64,000 nt of DNA from Fen-1298 sp050015675 (GTDB taxonomy: Bacteria; Bacteroidota; Ignavibacteria; UBA10030): NCBI GenBank assembly GCA_050015675.1, contig JBEKAY010000007.1:38532-102531 (forward strand). The letters run 5' to 3'. The notes under the pieces were generated by a model. It was given only the letters and a program-made list of their open reading frames with translations. It had not been told where the DNA came from and made no database searches. Made by a program: the position numbers and the translations under genes. Positions 36,589 to 44,901 of this stretch are shown in pieces (the first letter of the stretch is position 1; every line of letters begins with the position of its first letter).

Positions 36589-37896
36589 ATGAAACATTCA
36601 CTATATACAACGGTTTTTATATTTTTATTCAATTATAATTCCTTTTCACAAAGTATCGATGCCCCTTACGAAGTGGGAACCTGGCAGGGGTTTCGTACAG
36701 CTGCGGTCAGTTATACCTTTGACGACAATTGTGCCAACCAGCTTGCTCTCGTTGTCCCTATGTTTAATGAATATGGATTTCAACTTACGCTGTTTACAGT
36801 CATCAACTGGGGCCCCAATTGGACGGGTTTGCAAAGCGCGGCTAACAAGGGACATGAAATTGCAAGTCATACACTATCTCATGCTGATCTCAGTACTCTT
36901 AACGACTCTTTACAGACAATCGAATTAAAAAACTCACAGGCGACTATTAACGCTCACATTACCGGCCAAAAATGTGTAACGATTGCGTATCCAAATTGTA
37001 ATGTGGGCAATACGTCTATCATCCAACAATATTATTTTGCTGCACGTATCTGTTCAGGCGTTATTGAGAAGAGCACACCCACCGACTTTATGAGGATTAG
37101 TTCAATAATTTGCGGCACACAGGGTTCTGTGAAAACAAGCGCAGATTTCAAATCGAGAGCAGATGCTGCCGTAAGTGCAAAAGGCTGGTGTGTGTATCTT
37201 ATCCATGCAATTGATAATGATCCAGGATATTCCCCAATTCCTTCTGATACGGTCAGAGCGGGCCTTGTATATTTGAAAGCAAATCCAGATAAGTTTTGGG
37301 TTACAAGCTTTGGTAATGTTGCTAAATACATCTGCGAACGGAATGCAGCATGGGTTTTAGAAAGTCATACTACGGAAGATAGTATTACCGTCATCGCAAC
37401 GGACACTCTGGATAATTCAATTTACAATTGTCCTATTACTATCCGCCGACCGCTTCCTCAAAATTGGTCTTCTGCATATGTTATGCAGCATGGCGACACC
37501 ATCGCCTCGCAAATTGTTGAAGTGAACTCTACAAAATATATAATGTTCGATGTAATTCCCGATAATGGGGATATTACAGTGAAGAAAGTGAGTGCAACCG
37601 GTGTTGGATCTAACCGTACATCTTCTTCTCCTAAATCATTTGATCTTAGTCAAAATTATCCCAATCCATTCAACCCGGCAACGCAGATTAATTACTCTGT
37701 TCTGCACAGCAGTTACATCACTCTGAAGGTGACGAATCTTCTCGGACAGGAAGTAGCGACATTGTTTAAAGGCATACGCCAGCCGGGAAATTACGAGACG
37801 ACATTTGACGGTAGCAAACTAACGAGCGGCGTTTACTTCTACAAGCTTCAAATGGCCGAATTCACCGCAATCAAAAAGATGTTGCTTTTGAAGTGA
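36589..37896 (+). CDS. Polysaccharide deacetylase (CE4-like) with sorting domain
   Basis: 435 residues: signal peptide (to about 20), NodB homology region (about 30-240), a linker, and a C-terminal sorting domain starting at NYPNPFNPATQINY (about 362). The metal-binding TFDDNCANQL and the SHTLSH pair correspond to CE4 motifs 1 and 2; motif 3 appears as AYPNC, a divergent form. CE4 enzymes remove acetyl groups from xylan, chitin or peptidoglycan; xylan is expected here. A decayed copy lies 3.3 kb upstream. Its sorting domain is closest in sequence to that of beta-helix copy 1. Confidence 0.82.
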   Translation: MKHSLYTTVFIFLFNYNSFSQSIDAPYEVGTWQGFRTAAVSYTFDDNCANQLALVVPMFNEYGFQLTLFTVINWGPNWTGLQSAANKGHEIASHTLSHADLSTLNDSLQTIELKNSQATINAHITGQKCVTIAYPNCNVGNTSIIQQYYFAARICSGVIEKSTPTDFMRISSIICGTQGSVKTSADFKSRADAAVSAKGWCVYLIHAIDNDPGYSPIPSDTVRAGLVYLKANPDKFWVTSFGNVAKYICERNAAWVLESHTTEDSITVIATDTLDNSIYNCPITIRRPLPQNWSSAYVMQHGDTIASQIVEVNSTKYIMFDVIPDNGDITVKKVSATGVGSNRTSSSPKSFDLSQNYPNPFNPATQINYSVLHSSYITLKVTNLLGQEVATLFKGIRQPGNYETTFDGSKLTSGVYFYKLQMAEFTAIKKMLLLK

Positions 37897-37923
37897 CCTT
37901 ACGTTGATTGCAGCAATGAACAC

Positions 37924-37953
37924 AAAGTCCCGTCAAGGCGGGACTTTTTTTTT
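37924..37953 (+). terminator. Rho-independent terminator after the deacetylase
   Basis: A 9-bp stem (AAAGTCCCG at 37924-37932, complement at 37939-37947), loop TCAAGG, continuing into nine T in a row. A strong intrinsic terminator 28 bases after the stop codon. Confidence 0.88.
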
Positions 37954-38104
37954 CTTGATAGTGTAGTTTAATTTTTATATTACAAAATATAATAAACGGA
38001 ATATCTTGTATGACGGATTTATCCGCTTCAGCTTGCCAATGCCTGAAGCAAAAATAAAATTACGCGATGACACATAATATGGGAGCAGGTCGGGAGTTAT
38101 ACCA

Positions 38105-38315
38105 ATGAGAAAATTGCGAGTATATTTTACAAATAAATACAATAATTTGTTCATGATAAAAAACAGTTTATGCTGGTTAATAGTCATTTTTTGTTTTACC
38201 ACCAATTCGTTTGGTCAAATAGTAACAAGAGATACTCTATTCGATTTCAATTGGAAATTTTGCAGAGGAAATATTGAAAACGCTGAAAGGCCTGATTTTA
38301 ATGATAACAATGGAC
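38105..38315 (+). pseudogene. N-terminal fragment of a GH2-like glycosidase
   Basis: The frame begins with a hydrophobic leader (NSLCWLIVIFCFTTNSFGQ) and then DTLFDFNWKFCRGNIENAE and RPDFNDNN, the opening of the sugar-binding domain of secreted GH2 beta-galactosidase-type enzymes. After DFNDNN, where the family reads W, the similarity stops because the coding sequence of another small protein begins in a different frame. Only about 70 residues of an expected 800 or more remain. Confidence 0.65.
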
Positions 38316-38897
38316 AGGAAAGATTTTTTACATACTTGCAGCTCTTGCGGTGCACTGTCGCTTCTTGGGCTATTGAACATAGAAAGTGTATCTGCTCAGG
38401 AAAATACTAAAAAAAGAGATGATGTTGATAACAGCCAAGTGAACAAAAATCAGGTAAGACAATTATTGAAATTTATCGACTCATCGATTAATGAATCAGA
38501 CAAAGAGAGAATTTTTCAAAGGTTAGGATTTGAATGTCTATATTCAACCAACTTTGACAAATGGGTAATAATTTTTAAGGATAAACAGGATGAGTTCTTC
38601 AACAGAGTGAAAAGAGGAGAATCAAAGTATTGGGAAAAGTTGAAATATGATAAAGAGAAATCAATAATTACCCTCATAGGAAGAAAAGGACAAACGTGTG
38701 CCTGTCAATTTGGACGATGCTACCAACCACCGAAATCAATATGCAAGTATTGCTGTAAAAGATTTCAGGAAGAACTATTTGGAGTATTACAGCAACAGGG
38801 GGCTTACTCCAAAGAAGTGCCGGTTAACGGAAACAAGTTGGCCTATTCTTTCCCTGCTCATTCATTTGTTCAAATAAAGGTGAAGGTTGAAAAATAA
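38310..38897 (+). CDS. Chimeric small Cys-rich protein with a GH51-like tail
   Basis: Reading from the ATG at 38310 (MDRKDFLHTCSSCGALSL) the protein has a short leader with a Cys pair and a predicted export segment, a helical middle, and a Cys cluster (TCACQFGRC, CKYCC). This part resembles a small exported Cys-rich family of unknown function. The last about 30 residues (KEVPVNGNKLAYSFPAHSF and QIKVKVE) instead look like the C-terminus of GH51 alpha-L-arabinofuranosidases. There is no good ribosome site, because the start lies inside the GH2 fragment. A mosaic of three broken genes is the likeliest reading; whether it is expressed is doubtful. Confidence 0.45.
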   Translation: MDRKDFLHTCSSCGALSLLGLLNIESVSAQENTKKRDDVDNSQVNKNQVRQLLKFIDSSINESDKERIFQRLGFECLYSTNFDKWVIIFKDKQDEFFNRVKRGESKYWEKLKYDKEKSIITLIGRKGQTCACQFGRCYQPPKSICKYCCKRFQEELFGVLQQQGAYSKEVPVNGNKLAYSFPAHSFVQIKVKVEK

Positions 38898-39137
38898 GCC
38901 AGTCAACAAATCAGTCAATATTTAATATACCATGAGGAATTTTCATGATCTTAAGCTTGTAAATGACTCAAGATATTTATATTATGCCTCCATAACACAT
39001 ATGGTTGCCTGTTAACAGCAAAGTCATTTTCAGTTAAGGCACTAATAGAATAAAAGGATTGTTCCAATATAAAAGGAGTTGTTATAAAAAAGATTCTACA
39101 AAATCGTGAAGAAAATAGCAAGAGCTGGGTTATTGCT

Positions 39138-40994
39138 GTGTTTTTTTTTTTCTTAGTGCTTTCAATAATAGTCTCAGTGAATGCACAGGCGCAGACCTAC
39201 GCAGTCAAAGGTGTCGTATCTGCATCAACAATGCATGTGCGGTATGCTTCCGTGATTTTTATCGATAACAGCGATACTACAAAGAAAGTTATTGCTCTCA
39301 CGGATACGTCGGGCAGTTATTCAATCGGTCTAACCACGTCTGTGAAGCAGACGGATGTTCAACCTGTTAACTTCGAGTTGGAACAGAACTACCCCAATCC
39401 CTTCTCTTCTTCAACGGCAATATCGTATCAGCTTAATAAGCAAGCCGATGTGAAGGTGACAATTTACGACATTCTAGGAAGAGAGATAAAGAAATTTACC
39501 ATGGGCGACCAAGCCGTAGGAGCACATGGTATAACGTGGGATGGAAAGAACAACATTGGTACAATTGTTTCTAGAGGTATATATTTTTACCAGCTGCAAG
39601 CCAAAGGTGAAACTCGGGTAAGGAAAATGCTTTATGGATTTGGTGGAAATAATGTGATTGTTCCCCCCGCAGGAATTCTTGCTCAAAAGATTTCAGGAGG
39701 AAAAGAAAAAAGCGAAGCAGTACTGGGAGGTACTTTTTCAATTCGGATAGAAAATACCGATAGCACATTTCCTGCTATCATTCCTCAACAATTCAGCAAT
39801 ATAGTAGTTCTAAGTAATACAACTCAGGATTTCGCCGTAAGCACCAATGCAGCAATTATTTTTTTAAATGATACTAAGCAGGTTATCAGTGGCTTTGGCG
39901 GAATGAACAATCCCGGTTGGGGGCCGGTTTATGGGGTCGATTTGACTCCCGTTCAAGTGAATATGGCCTTTGCTAACGGGCCTGGGCAAATTGGTTTGAG
40001 CATACTTCGCATCCGAGTTTCTAGTGACTCGACGCAATTTAAACTCGAAGTCCCCACTGCCCAGTTGGCAGAATTGTTCGGAGCAAAAGTATTTGCAACG
40101 CCTTGGTCGCCTCCAGCCTCGATGAAGAGCAACAATAATACCACAGGAGGTACTCTCAACACGAGTTCTTACTCTGACTTTGCAATATATCTAAAGAAAT
40201 TTGCCGATTACATGTCGACTAACGACGCTTCCTTGTACGCCATTTCGATTCAGAACGAACCGGATGCTTCGGTAAACTACGAATCATGTAGTTGGAATTC
40301 GTCACAATTGCTAAACTTCGTTAAGAATAATACATCGGCAGTTGGGACCAAGATCATGGTTCCCGAGGCGCAAAATTTTAACCGATCCTTATCCGATCCC
40401 ATACTCAACGATTCTATTGCCGCCGCGAATGTATCTATTATAGCCGGACATCTTTATGGCGGGGGACTTTTCGATTATCCCCTGGCAAGAAGCAAAGGCA
40501 AAGAGGTGTGGATGACTGAACACATTACAGATACTGATAGCGCTAATATCTGGAGTGGCGCCATGATTTTAGGCAAGGAGATACACGATTGTATGGTTGC
40601 TAATTTTAATGCCTATGTGTGGTGGTACATCAGGAGGTTCTACGGCCTGATCGACGACAACAGTAACGTTACGAAACGGGGGTATGTCATGTCTCAATAT
40701 GCCAGATTCGTTCGTCCTGGATTCGTCAGGGTAAATGCCACAGCCAACCCTCGGTCAAATGTCTATGTAACTGCATATATGAGCGGCTCCAAGGTGGTTA
40801 TTGTCGTTATAAACAGAGGTTCATCTTCAATTAGTCAGACATTTATTATTCAAAACGGGAACGTGACTACTTTTACGCCTTATGTTACATTAAGTACACA
40901 AAATTGTGCACAGGGAAGTGATATTGCAGTATCAAGCAGTATTTTTAATACTACTTTGAATCCATCAAGTTTCACAACGTTCGTATCGAACTAA
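39138..40994 (+). CDS. GH30 xylanase with an internal sorting-type domain
   Basis: 618 residues from the GTG. Order: signal peptide, a carboxypeptidase-regulatory-like domain (about 22-75), a complete sorting-type domain at about 80-165 (EQNYPNPFSSSTAISYQL to KMLYGFGG), a linker, then a GH30 catalytic domain (about 240-618) with acid/base Glu374 in SIQNEPD and nucleophile Glu461 in VWMTEHI. The AYVWWYIRRFYG stretch recalls the glucuronoxylan-specific subfamily GH30_8. A strong AAAAGGAG site at 39071-39078 points to a longer start, but the codon there (39084) is ATA; that reading gives KKILQNREENSKSWVIAV ahead of the hydrophobic core. An 11-T run (39141-39151) lies just after the GTG. A lipoprotein paralogue without the extra domains is at 59875. 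Confidence 0.85.
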   Translation: MFFFFLVLSIIVSVNAQAQTYAVKGVVSASTMHVRYASVIFIDNSDTTKKVIALTDTSGSYSIGLTTSVKQTDVQPVNFELEQNYPNPFSSSTAISYQLNKQADVKVTIYDILGREIKKFTMGDQAVGAHGITWDGKNNIGTIVSRGIYFYQLQAKGETRVRKMLYGFGGNNVIVPPAGILAQKISGGKEKSEAVLGGTFSIRIENTDSTFPAIIPQQFSNIVVLSNTTQDFAVSTNAAIIFLNDTKQVISGFGGMNNPGWGPVYGVDLTPVQVNMAFANGPGQIGLSILRIRVSSDSTQFKLEVPTAQLAELFGAKVFATPWSPPASMKSNNNTTGGTLNTSSYSDFAIYLKKFADYMSTNDASLYAISIQNEPDASVNYESCSWNSSQLLNFVKNNTSAVGTKIMVPEAQNFNRSLSDPILNDSIAAANVSIIAGHLYGGGLFDYPLARSKGKEVWMTEHITDTDSANIWSGAMILGKEIHDCMVANFNAYVWWYIRRFYGLIDDNSNVTKRGYVMSQYARFVRPGFVRVNATANPRSNVYVTAYMSGSKVVIVVINRGSSSISQTFIIQNGNVTTFTPYVTLSTQNCAQGSDIAVSSSIFNTTLNPSSFTTFVSN

Positions 40995-41035
40995 AAACTA
41001 TGACAATTCATGTTATTATTAAGAAAGAACAACAA

Positions 41036-41070
41036 CAAATATATCTCGGAATTAAATTCACATTATAGAA
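41036..41070 (+). pseudogene. Terminal codons of a lost TonB-dependent receptor
   Basis: Just before the upstream region shared by both beta-helix genes, the frame reads QQIYLGIKFTL and a TAG stop. At the matching place before copy 1 the TonB-receptor gene ends LGVRFTL and TAG, and the DNA on both sides of the stop aligns. A receptor 3' end therefore seems to have been carried along with the duplicated block. Confidence 0.5.
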
Positions 41071-41236
41071 AAACTTTTACATAGAGCACCGACAAACCTC
41101 GCTCGATATAAGAATCGAGAGCATATCCTCATCAGCTCACCAACGAAAGGAGGAATCAGAGTTTCAATGCTACGATGAGCATGTGTATTAATTTTTTAAT
41201 AATATTATTGCATTTCAAATCATAAGGAGATATAAC

Positions 41237-42973
41237 ATGAAGAATTGTATTTATGCGCTGCTTTGTATAGCAGTTATTCTTCCGGTATCGCTGTACGGAC
41301 AGACGATCGTGAACGTTAAAAGCGACGATGCCAGCGGAGGGAATCTGAATAGAGCTATCGCTGCCGCCATTGCCAGCAATACTCTCTCCACCACCGTTTT
41401 CCAATTGGAAGCGGCAGGATATTACCTTCTTACCGGCCCAGTGACCACTCCAGCCGGAACAACACTTACGATAACTGCACCGGATCCGGGCAACACACCA
41501 GCCACAGCGTTGCCTATGATAATGGCGCTCGCCGGTGGCGGTGTAACCTGGCTCTATAACTTCGACGTCTTCGGAGACATTTCTCTGAAGAACATCTGGT
41601 TGATGTATGCGAGCACGACCCCAGCGCAATTAGGTCAAATGGCTCTTGAGATCGACAATGACAGCACACGCAATAAGAATATCGCCAACTTCGAGAATGT
41701 TATCTTTGAATATTCTTCAGAAGGTTGTGTAGAGTCAAGAACTACTAATTTAATCGCATCATTCAAGAATTGTTATTTCCGTAATTGCATTGACCAGCAC
41801 TTGCGATACTACGGCAGGGCTCTTACATGGCCTTTTCAAACCACCACGTGGCATACCGACAGTGTTTCATTTGTGAATTGCACTTTTGCAAACATGGGAT
41901 ATGGTTTTATGCAGGAATCCCCCGAGTGGTCGGAGCATGTTTGGTTTAATCACTGCACTTTTCTTAACATAATGATGTTTCCTATAGAATCAAGTTATTG
42001 GGATTGGCTTAATCTCAATAACTCCCTTTTTGTGAATGCGTTCATGTATGGAGATATAAGATCGGGGCGGGGAGCAGTCACGTCATTCCCCAACGGCGGC
42101 GCACTAAACATCGATACTCTTAAAACAACGGGCTTTAATTTCAACTTTACTGAAAGTCAACGCCATATACTTTTCACTCACTGCGCCTATTACTTAGAGG
42201 ATTGGCTTACATCTTACATTGCAAATAATCCTTTCAGCCTCGATCCTGCCACTACCGACGATCTCAGGCCGTTTCCCCAGCCTATGGTGAGTACAAAGAC
42301 GATGAGTTTCTTTAATGACAAGACAAAATGGCCATACATGTCGACAATTAATTCTACACTTATTGACTCTGTGAACCCGGGCTTTTTATTTGCTCCGACC
42401 AACGAAGACGCCATCAAGACTTTCTTGTTGGGGAGATGGTCAACCAGCACTAATATTGATTGGGCGTACGATATTACATCCGATCTGAATGGTACATGGC
42501 CTATGAATGAGGACCTATCGTACTCCAACAGTCAATTGAAGACGGCTGGAATGGGTGGTTTCCCATTAGGAGATCTGTACCACTGGTGGCCAACGCAATA
42601 TACTGCATGGAAAGCGCAGGAGCAGGCGGAAAATGATACTATTTACAAATGGCTTAGTGAAGGTATTAATGGTGGTATTACTGGTGTGAAGGAGCAGTCA
42701 ATTATTCCAGCACACTATGAGCTTAATCAGAACTATCCTAATCCGTTCAACCCGACTACGAACATTTCGTTTGCCTTACCGGAAAAATCTTTTGTCAGCC
42801 TGAAAGTTTTCAATATTCTTGGTGAAGAAATTACCGAGCTCGCTGGCAAAGAATACTCTGCCGGACAGCATACGATAAGATTCGATGCAACGAACATCGC
42901 AAGCGGGGTATACTTCTATACAATCAAAGCAGGAAAATTTACATCCACTCAGAAGATGGTATTCCAGAAGTAA
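41237..42973 (+). CDS. Secreted beta-helix protein with sorting domain, copy 2
   Basis: 578 residues, nearly the same as the 27290 gene through the signal peptide and beta-helix body (for example NLNRAIAAAIASNTLSTTVF and NCTFANMGYG), including about 170 bp of upstream DNA. Differences cluster on loops of the helix (such as the WLNLNNSLFVNAFMYGD turn). After NQNYPNPFNPTT the sorting domain is a different one (NISFALPEKSFVSLKVFN to KMVFQK). Function unknown, as for copy 1; it may recognise a different polymer or be regulated separately. It follows the GH30 gene. Confidence 0.8.
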   Translation: MKNCIYALLCIAVILPVSLYGQTIVNVKSDDASGGNLNRAIAAAIASNTLSTTVFQLEAAGYYLLTGPVTTPAGTTLTITAPDPGNTPATALPMIMALAGGGVTWLYNFDVFGDISLKNIWLMYASTTPAQLGQMALEIDNDSTRNKNIANFENVIFEYSSEGCVESRTTNLIASFKNCYFRNCIDQHLRYYGRALTWPFQTTTWHTDSVSFVNCTFANMGYGFMQESPEWSEHVWFNHCTFLNIMMFPIESSYWDWLNLNNSLFVNAFMYGDIRSGRGAVTSFPNGGALNIDTLKTTGFNFNFTESQRHILFTHCAYYLEDWLTSYIANNPFSLDPATTDDLRPFPQPMVSTKTMSFFNDKTKWPYMSTINSTLIDSVNPGFLFAPTNEDAIKTFLLGRWSTSTNIDWAYDITSDLNGTWPMNEDLSYSNSQLKTAGMGGFPLGDLYHWWPTQYTAWKAQEQAENDTIYKWLSEGINGGITGVKEQSIIPAHYELNQNYPNPFNPTTNISFALPEKSFVSLKVFNILGEEITELAGKEYSAGQHTIRFDATNIASGVYFYTIKAGKFTSTQKMVFQK

Positions 42974-42987
42974 TGTAATTTGGAAGA

Positions 42988-43029
42988 ATCACAAGGTGAA
43001 GCCGGGAGCAGACCGCTTCACCTTGTGAT
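42988..43029 (+). terminator. Hairpin after beta-helix gene 2
   Basis: A 15-bp perfect stem (ATCACAAGGTGAAGC at 42988-43002, complement at 43015-43029) with a 12-base loop, starting 15 bases after the stop; no T run follows. Confidence 0.6.
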
Positions 43030-43040
43030 ATCTTTATGGC

Positions 43041-43217
43041 ATTTCTATTGTAAAAATCTTTGACGTTTTGGGTTGCGAGGCTGCGGTTCTGGCCGAAGCA
43101 CGATTTCAGTCTGGCATACATCCAATCTGCTGGAACACGGGGAGTCAGCCGGTCGGATTGTTTTTTTGTAGACAGGAAACCACTGGAATTCGCTTGACCA
43201 AGAATGCGTTGCTATAA
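43041..43217 (+). pseudogene. Orphan sorting-domain relic
   Basis: In one frame the DNA encodes SIVKIFDVLG, then GIHPICWNTGSQPVGLFFC and RLTKNALL before TAA. This is the second half of a sorting domain of the NPFNPTT type (compare VKLYIYDVLGR and SSGVYFCRIQA elsewhere in the window). There is no start codon and the beginning (QNYPNPFNP) and body of the protein are gone. A hairpin with a terminator look separates it from the beta-helix gene before it. Confidence 0.65.
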
Positions 43218-43543
43218 AATGATGCCGACTCGCAATTATTAATCATTGATATCACGTAAAGAACAGAAGAACCACTGTCATTCCCGTGGATTTTTGACGG
43301 GAATCTTAGATAAGATGCCCGATTAAAGCAGTAGAGACAATGTTAACAAGAAAAAAATTATGTATTTAAATTCGTATTTATTCGGTTGATTTTTATTTTC
43401 ATTTTCCGTAAGTATAAAAGTAATGTGAAGACAACGGTGTAGATCCCTGGAATCACAAATGGCACTCTGAAGCATAGTCCGATCAGATTGCTTTAGAATA
43501 TTTCACGCAAACTCATTGTTTCTCGCAAACAAAAATAAGAGAT
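43218..43543. other. Non-coding stretch before the sugar-binding protein
   Basis: AT-rich, without a recognised gene. It probably holds the promoter of the sugar-binding protein gene; I could not identify a convincing -35/-10 pair. Confidence 0.35.
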
Positions 43544-44551
43544 GTGGATATTATGCGATATAGATTCGTTCTTTTCTTCTGTCTAATTCTTATTGTTCAT
43601 GTGCCGATATCTGCCCTCGCCGGCAATAACAATTCCGGCAAACAGAAAATTACTATCGGTATGATTGGAAAAATTGGCACGAACCCTGTTTTCATAGCGA
43701 CATATTCCGGCGCGCGTGTAGCAGCGAAAGAATTAAGCGCTAAGTATAATGTCGAGATTGATATCGACTGGCAGACTCCTACTGTAGAAAAAGTCGAAGA
43801 ACAAGCGGCTGCAATCGACCGTTTTTCTCGCGCAGGAGTAAATGGCATCGCGATTTCCTGCATAGATGCCAACTATCTGACACCTGTTATTGATAAAGCG
43901 ATTGATAAGGGAACGCCGGTTATGTGTTTTGATTCTGATGCGCCAAAAAGTAAACGATTTGCTTATTTTGGTGCCGATGATATCGAATTCGGAAAAATGC
44001 TTTTGAAAAAACTTGCGGCAGAAATTAACGGAAAAGGAGTCATTGCAGTCCTTGCCGGTAATAGAAATGCTTTGAACTTACAACGCCGTCTTCAAGGAAT
44101 TAAGGAGGAACTAAAAAAATATCCGAACATTATCCTCTCTCCTGACGACATCTACTATAATATAGAAGTTCCGGATATTGCAGCTGCAACCGTTGAGCGC
44201 GCTCAAAAGAAACATCCTGCTATTGGAGGATGGATTTTTATTGGGAGCATGGTACTTCAAGCACAAAACAATTTGAAGTGGAATCCTGGCGATGTCAAAG
44301 TAGTTGCCGGCAATGCAGTTCCTGCCGAATTAGAGTATGTAAAGAACGGCTACGTGCAGAGTCTTGTCGGTGTGAATTGTTTTCAAATGGGATATAAAAC
44401 TGTTGAAGTGTTGCTCGATAAAATACTTCATAATCGAACACCCGTTCAACCGCTTATGTATACTCCATTGTCGCCTGTCACAAAAAAAAATGTAGAGGAA
44501 TGGTTGATCAACTGGAGGAAGTGGTTACTTAAAGAAGCAATAGCAAATTAA
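43544..44551 (+). CDS. Sugar ABC-transporter-type binding protein (orphan)
   Basis: 335 residues with a signal peptide (FVLFFCLILIVHVPISALA), a type I periplasmic binding protein of the ribose/xylose class (Peripla_BP_4): TIGMIGKIGTNPVFIATYSG at the N-terminus, GVNGIAISCIDANYLTPVID, then the second lobe (VIAVLAGNRNALNLQRR). Such proteins feed ABC importers or sensor proteins. No permease or ATPase gene is present before or after, so partners are elsewhere or it serves as a sensor. GTG at 43544 and ATG at 43553 are both possible starts. The gene after it is a hexuronate-type MFS transporter. Confidence 0.82.
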   Translation: MDIMRYRFVLFFCLILIVHVPISALAGNNNSGKQKITIGMIGKIGTNPVFIATYSGARVAAKELSAKYNVEIDIDWQTPTVEKVEEQAAAIDRFSRAGVNGIAISCIDANYLTPVIDKAIDKGTPVMCFDSDAPKSKRFAYFGADDIEFGKMLLKKLAAEINGKGVIAVLAGNRNALNLQRRLQGIKEELKKYPNIILSPDDIYYNIEVPDIAAATVERAQKKHPAIGGWIFIGSMVLQAQNNLKWNPGDVKVVAGNAVPAELEYVKNGYVQSLVGVNCFQMGYKTVEVLLDKILHNRTPVQPLMYTPLSPVTKKNVEEWLINWRKWLLKEAIAN

Positions 44552-44901
44552 GAGTGTAATTTTTGATACTCGTTGCCGACGTTCTCCCACGATTGTAAAG
44601 GAATTGAGCAGCCTGTTAAAAACATGTGTTCTTAAAAAATATTTCAGTTGCATTTTGGCATTAGGATTACAAACAGATCTGTATTCTTGATTGTTATATA
44701 GACGCTCTTAGCATTGATTGACGTTGCATTTGTTCTGGAAGCATGTTGTTTTATTGAGCCGTCAATCTCGTTTCAATCGTGGTGTCACGCTATGAGTTTT
44801 ATTCATATCGGTATCAACCAATCGAAAATTCTACCCGTCAATGTTTGCATTGCCGTAGCCATCCAATGCCGGATAGTATAGGTCGAAGAAAAGGAAAGAA
44901 T
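44552..44901. other. Non-coding stretch before the MFS transporter
   Basis: No gene is seen. An open frame can be extended upstream of the MFS start to 44779, but it encodes an unlikely Cys/Arg-rich leader and the start at 44902 is better supported by its ribosome site. Confidence 0.4.

Noticed and set aside
44779..44901. Extended N-terminus of the ExuT-like transporter
   Set aside because: The extra 41 residues are Cys/Arg-rich and unlike the family; a good ribosome site precedes 44902.
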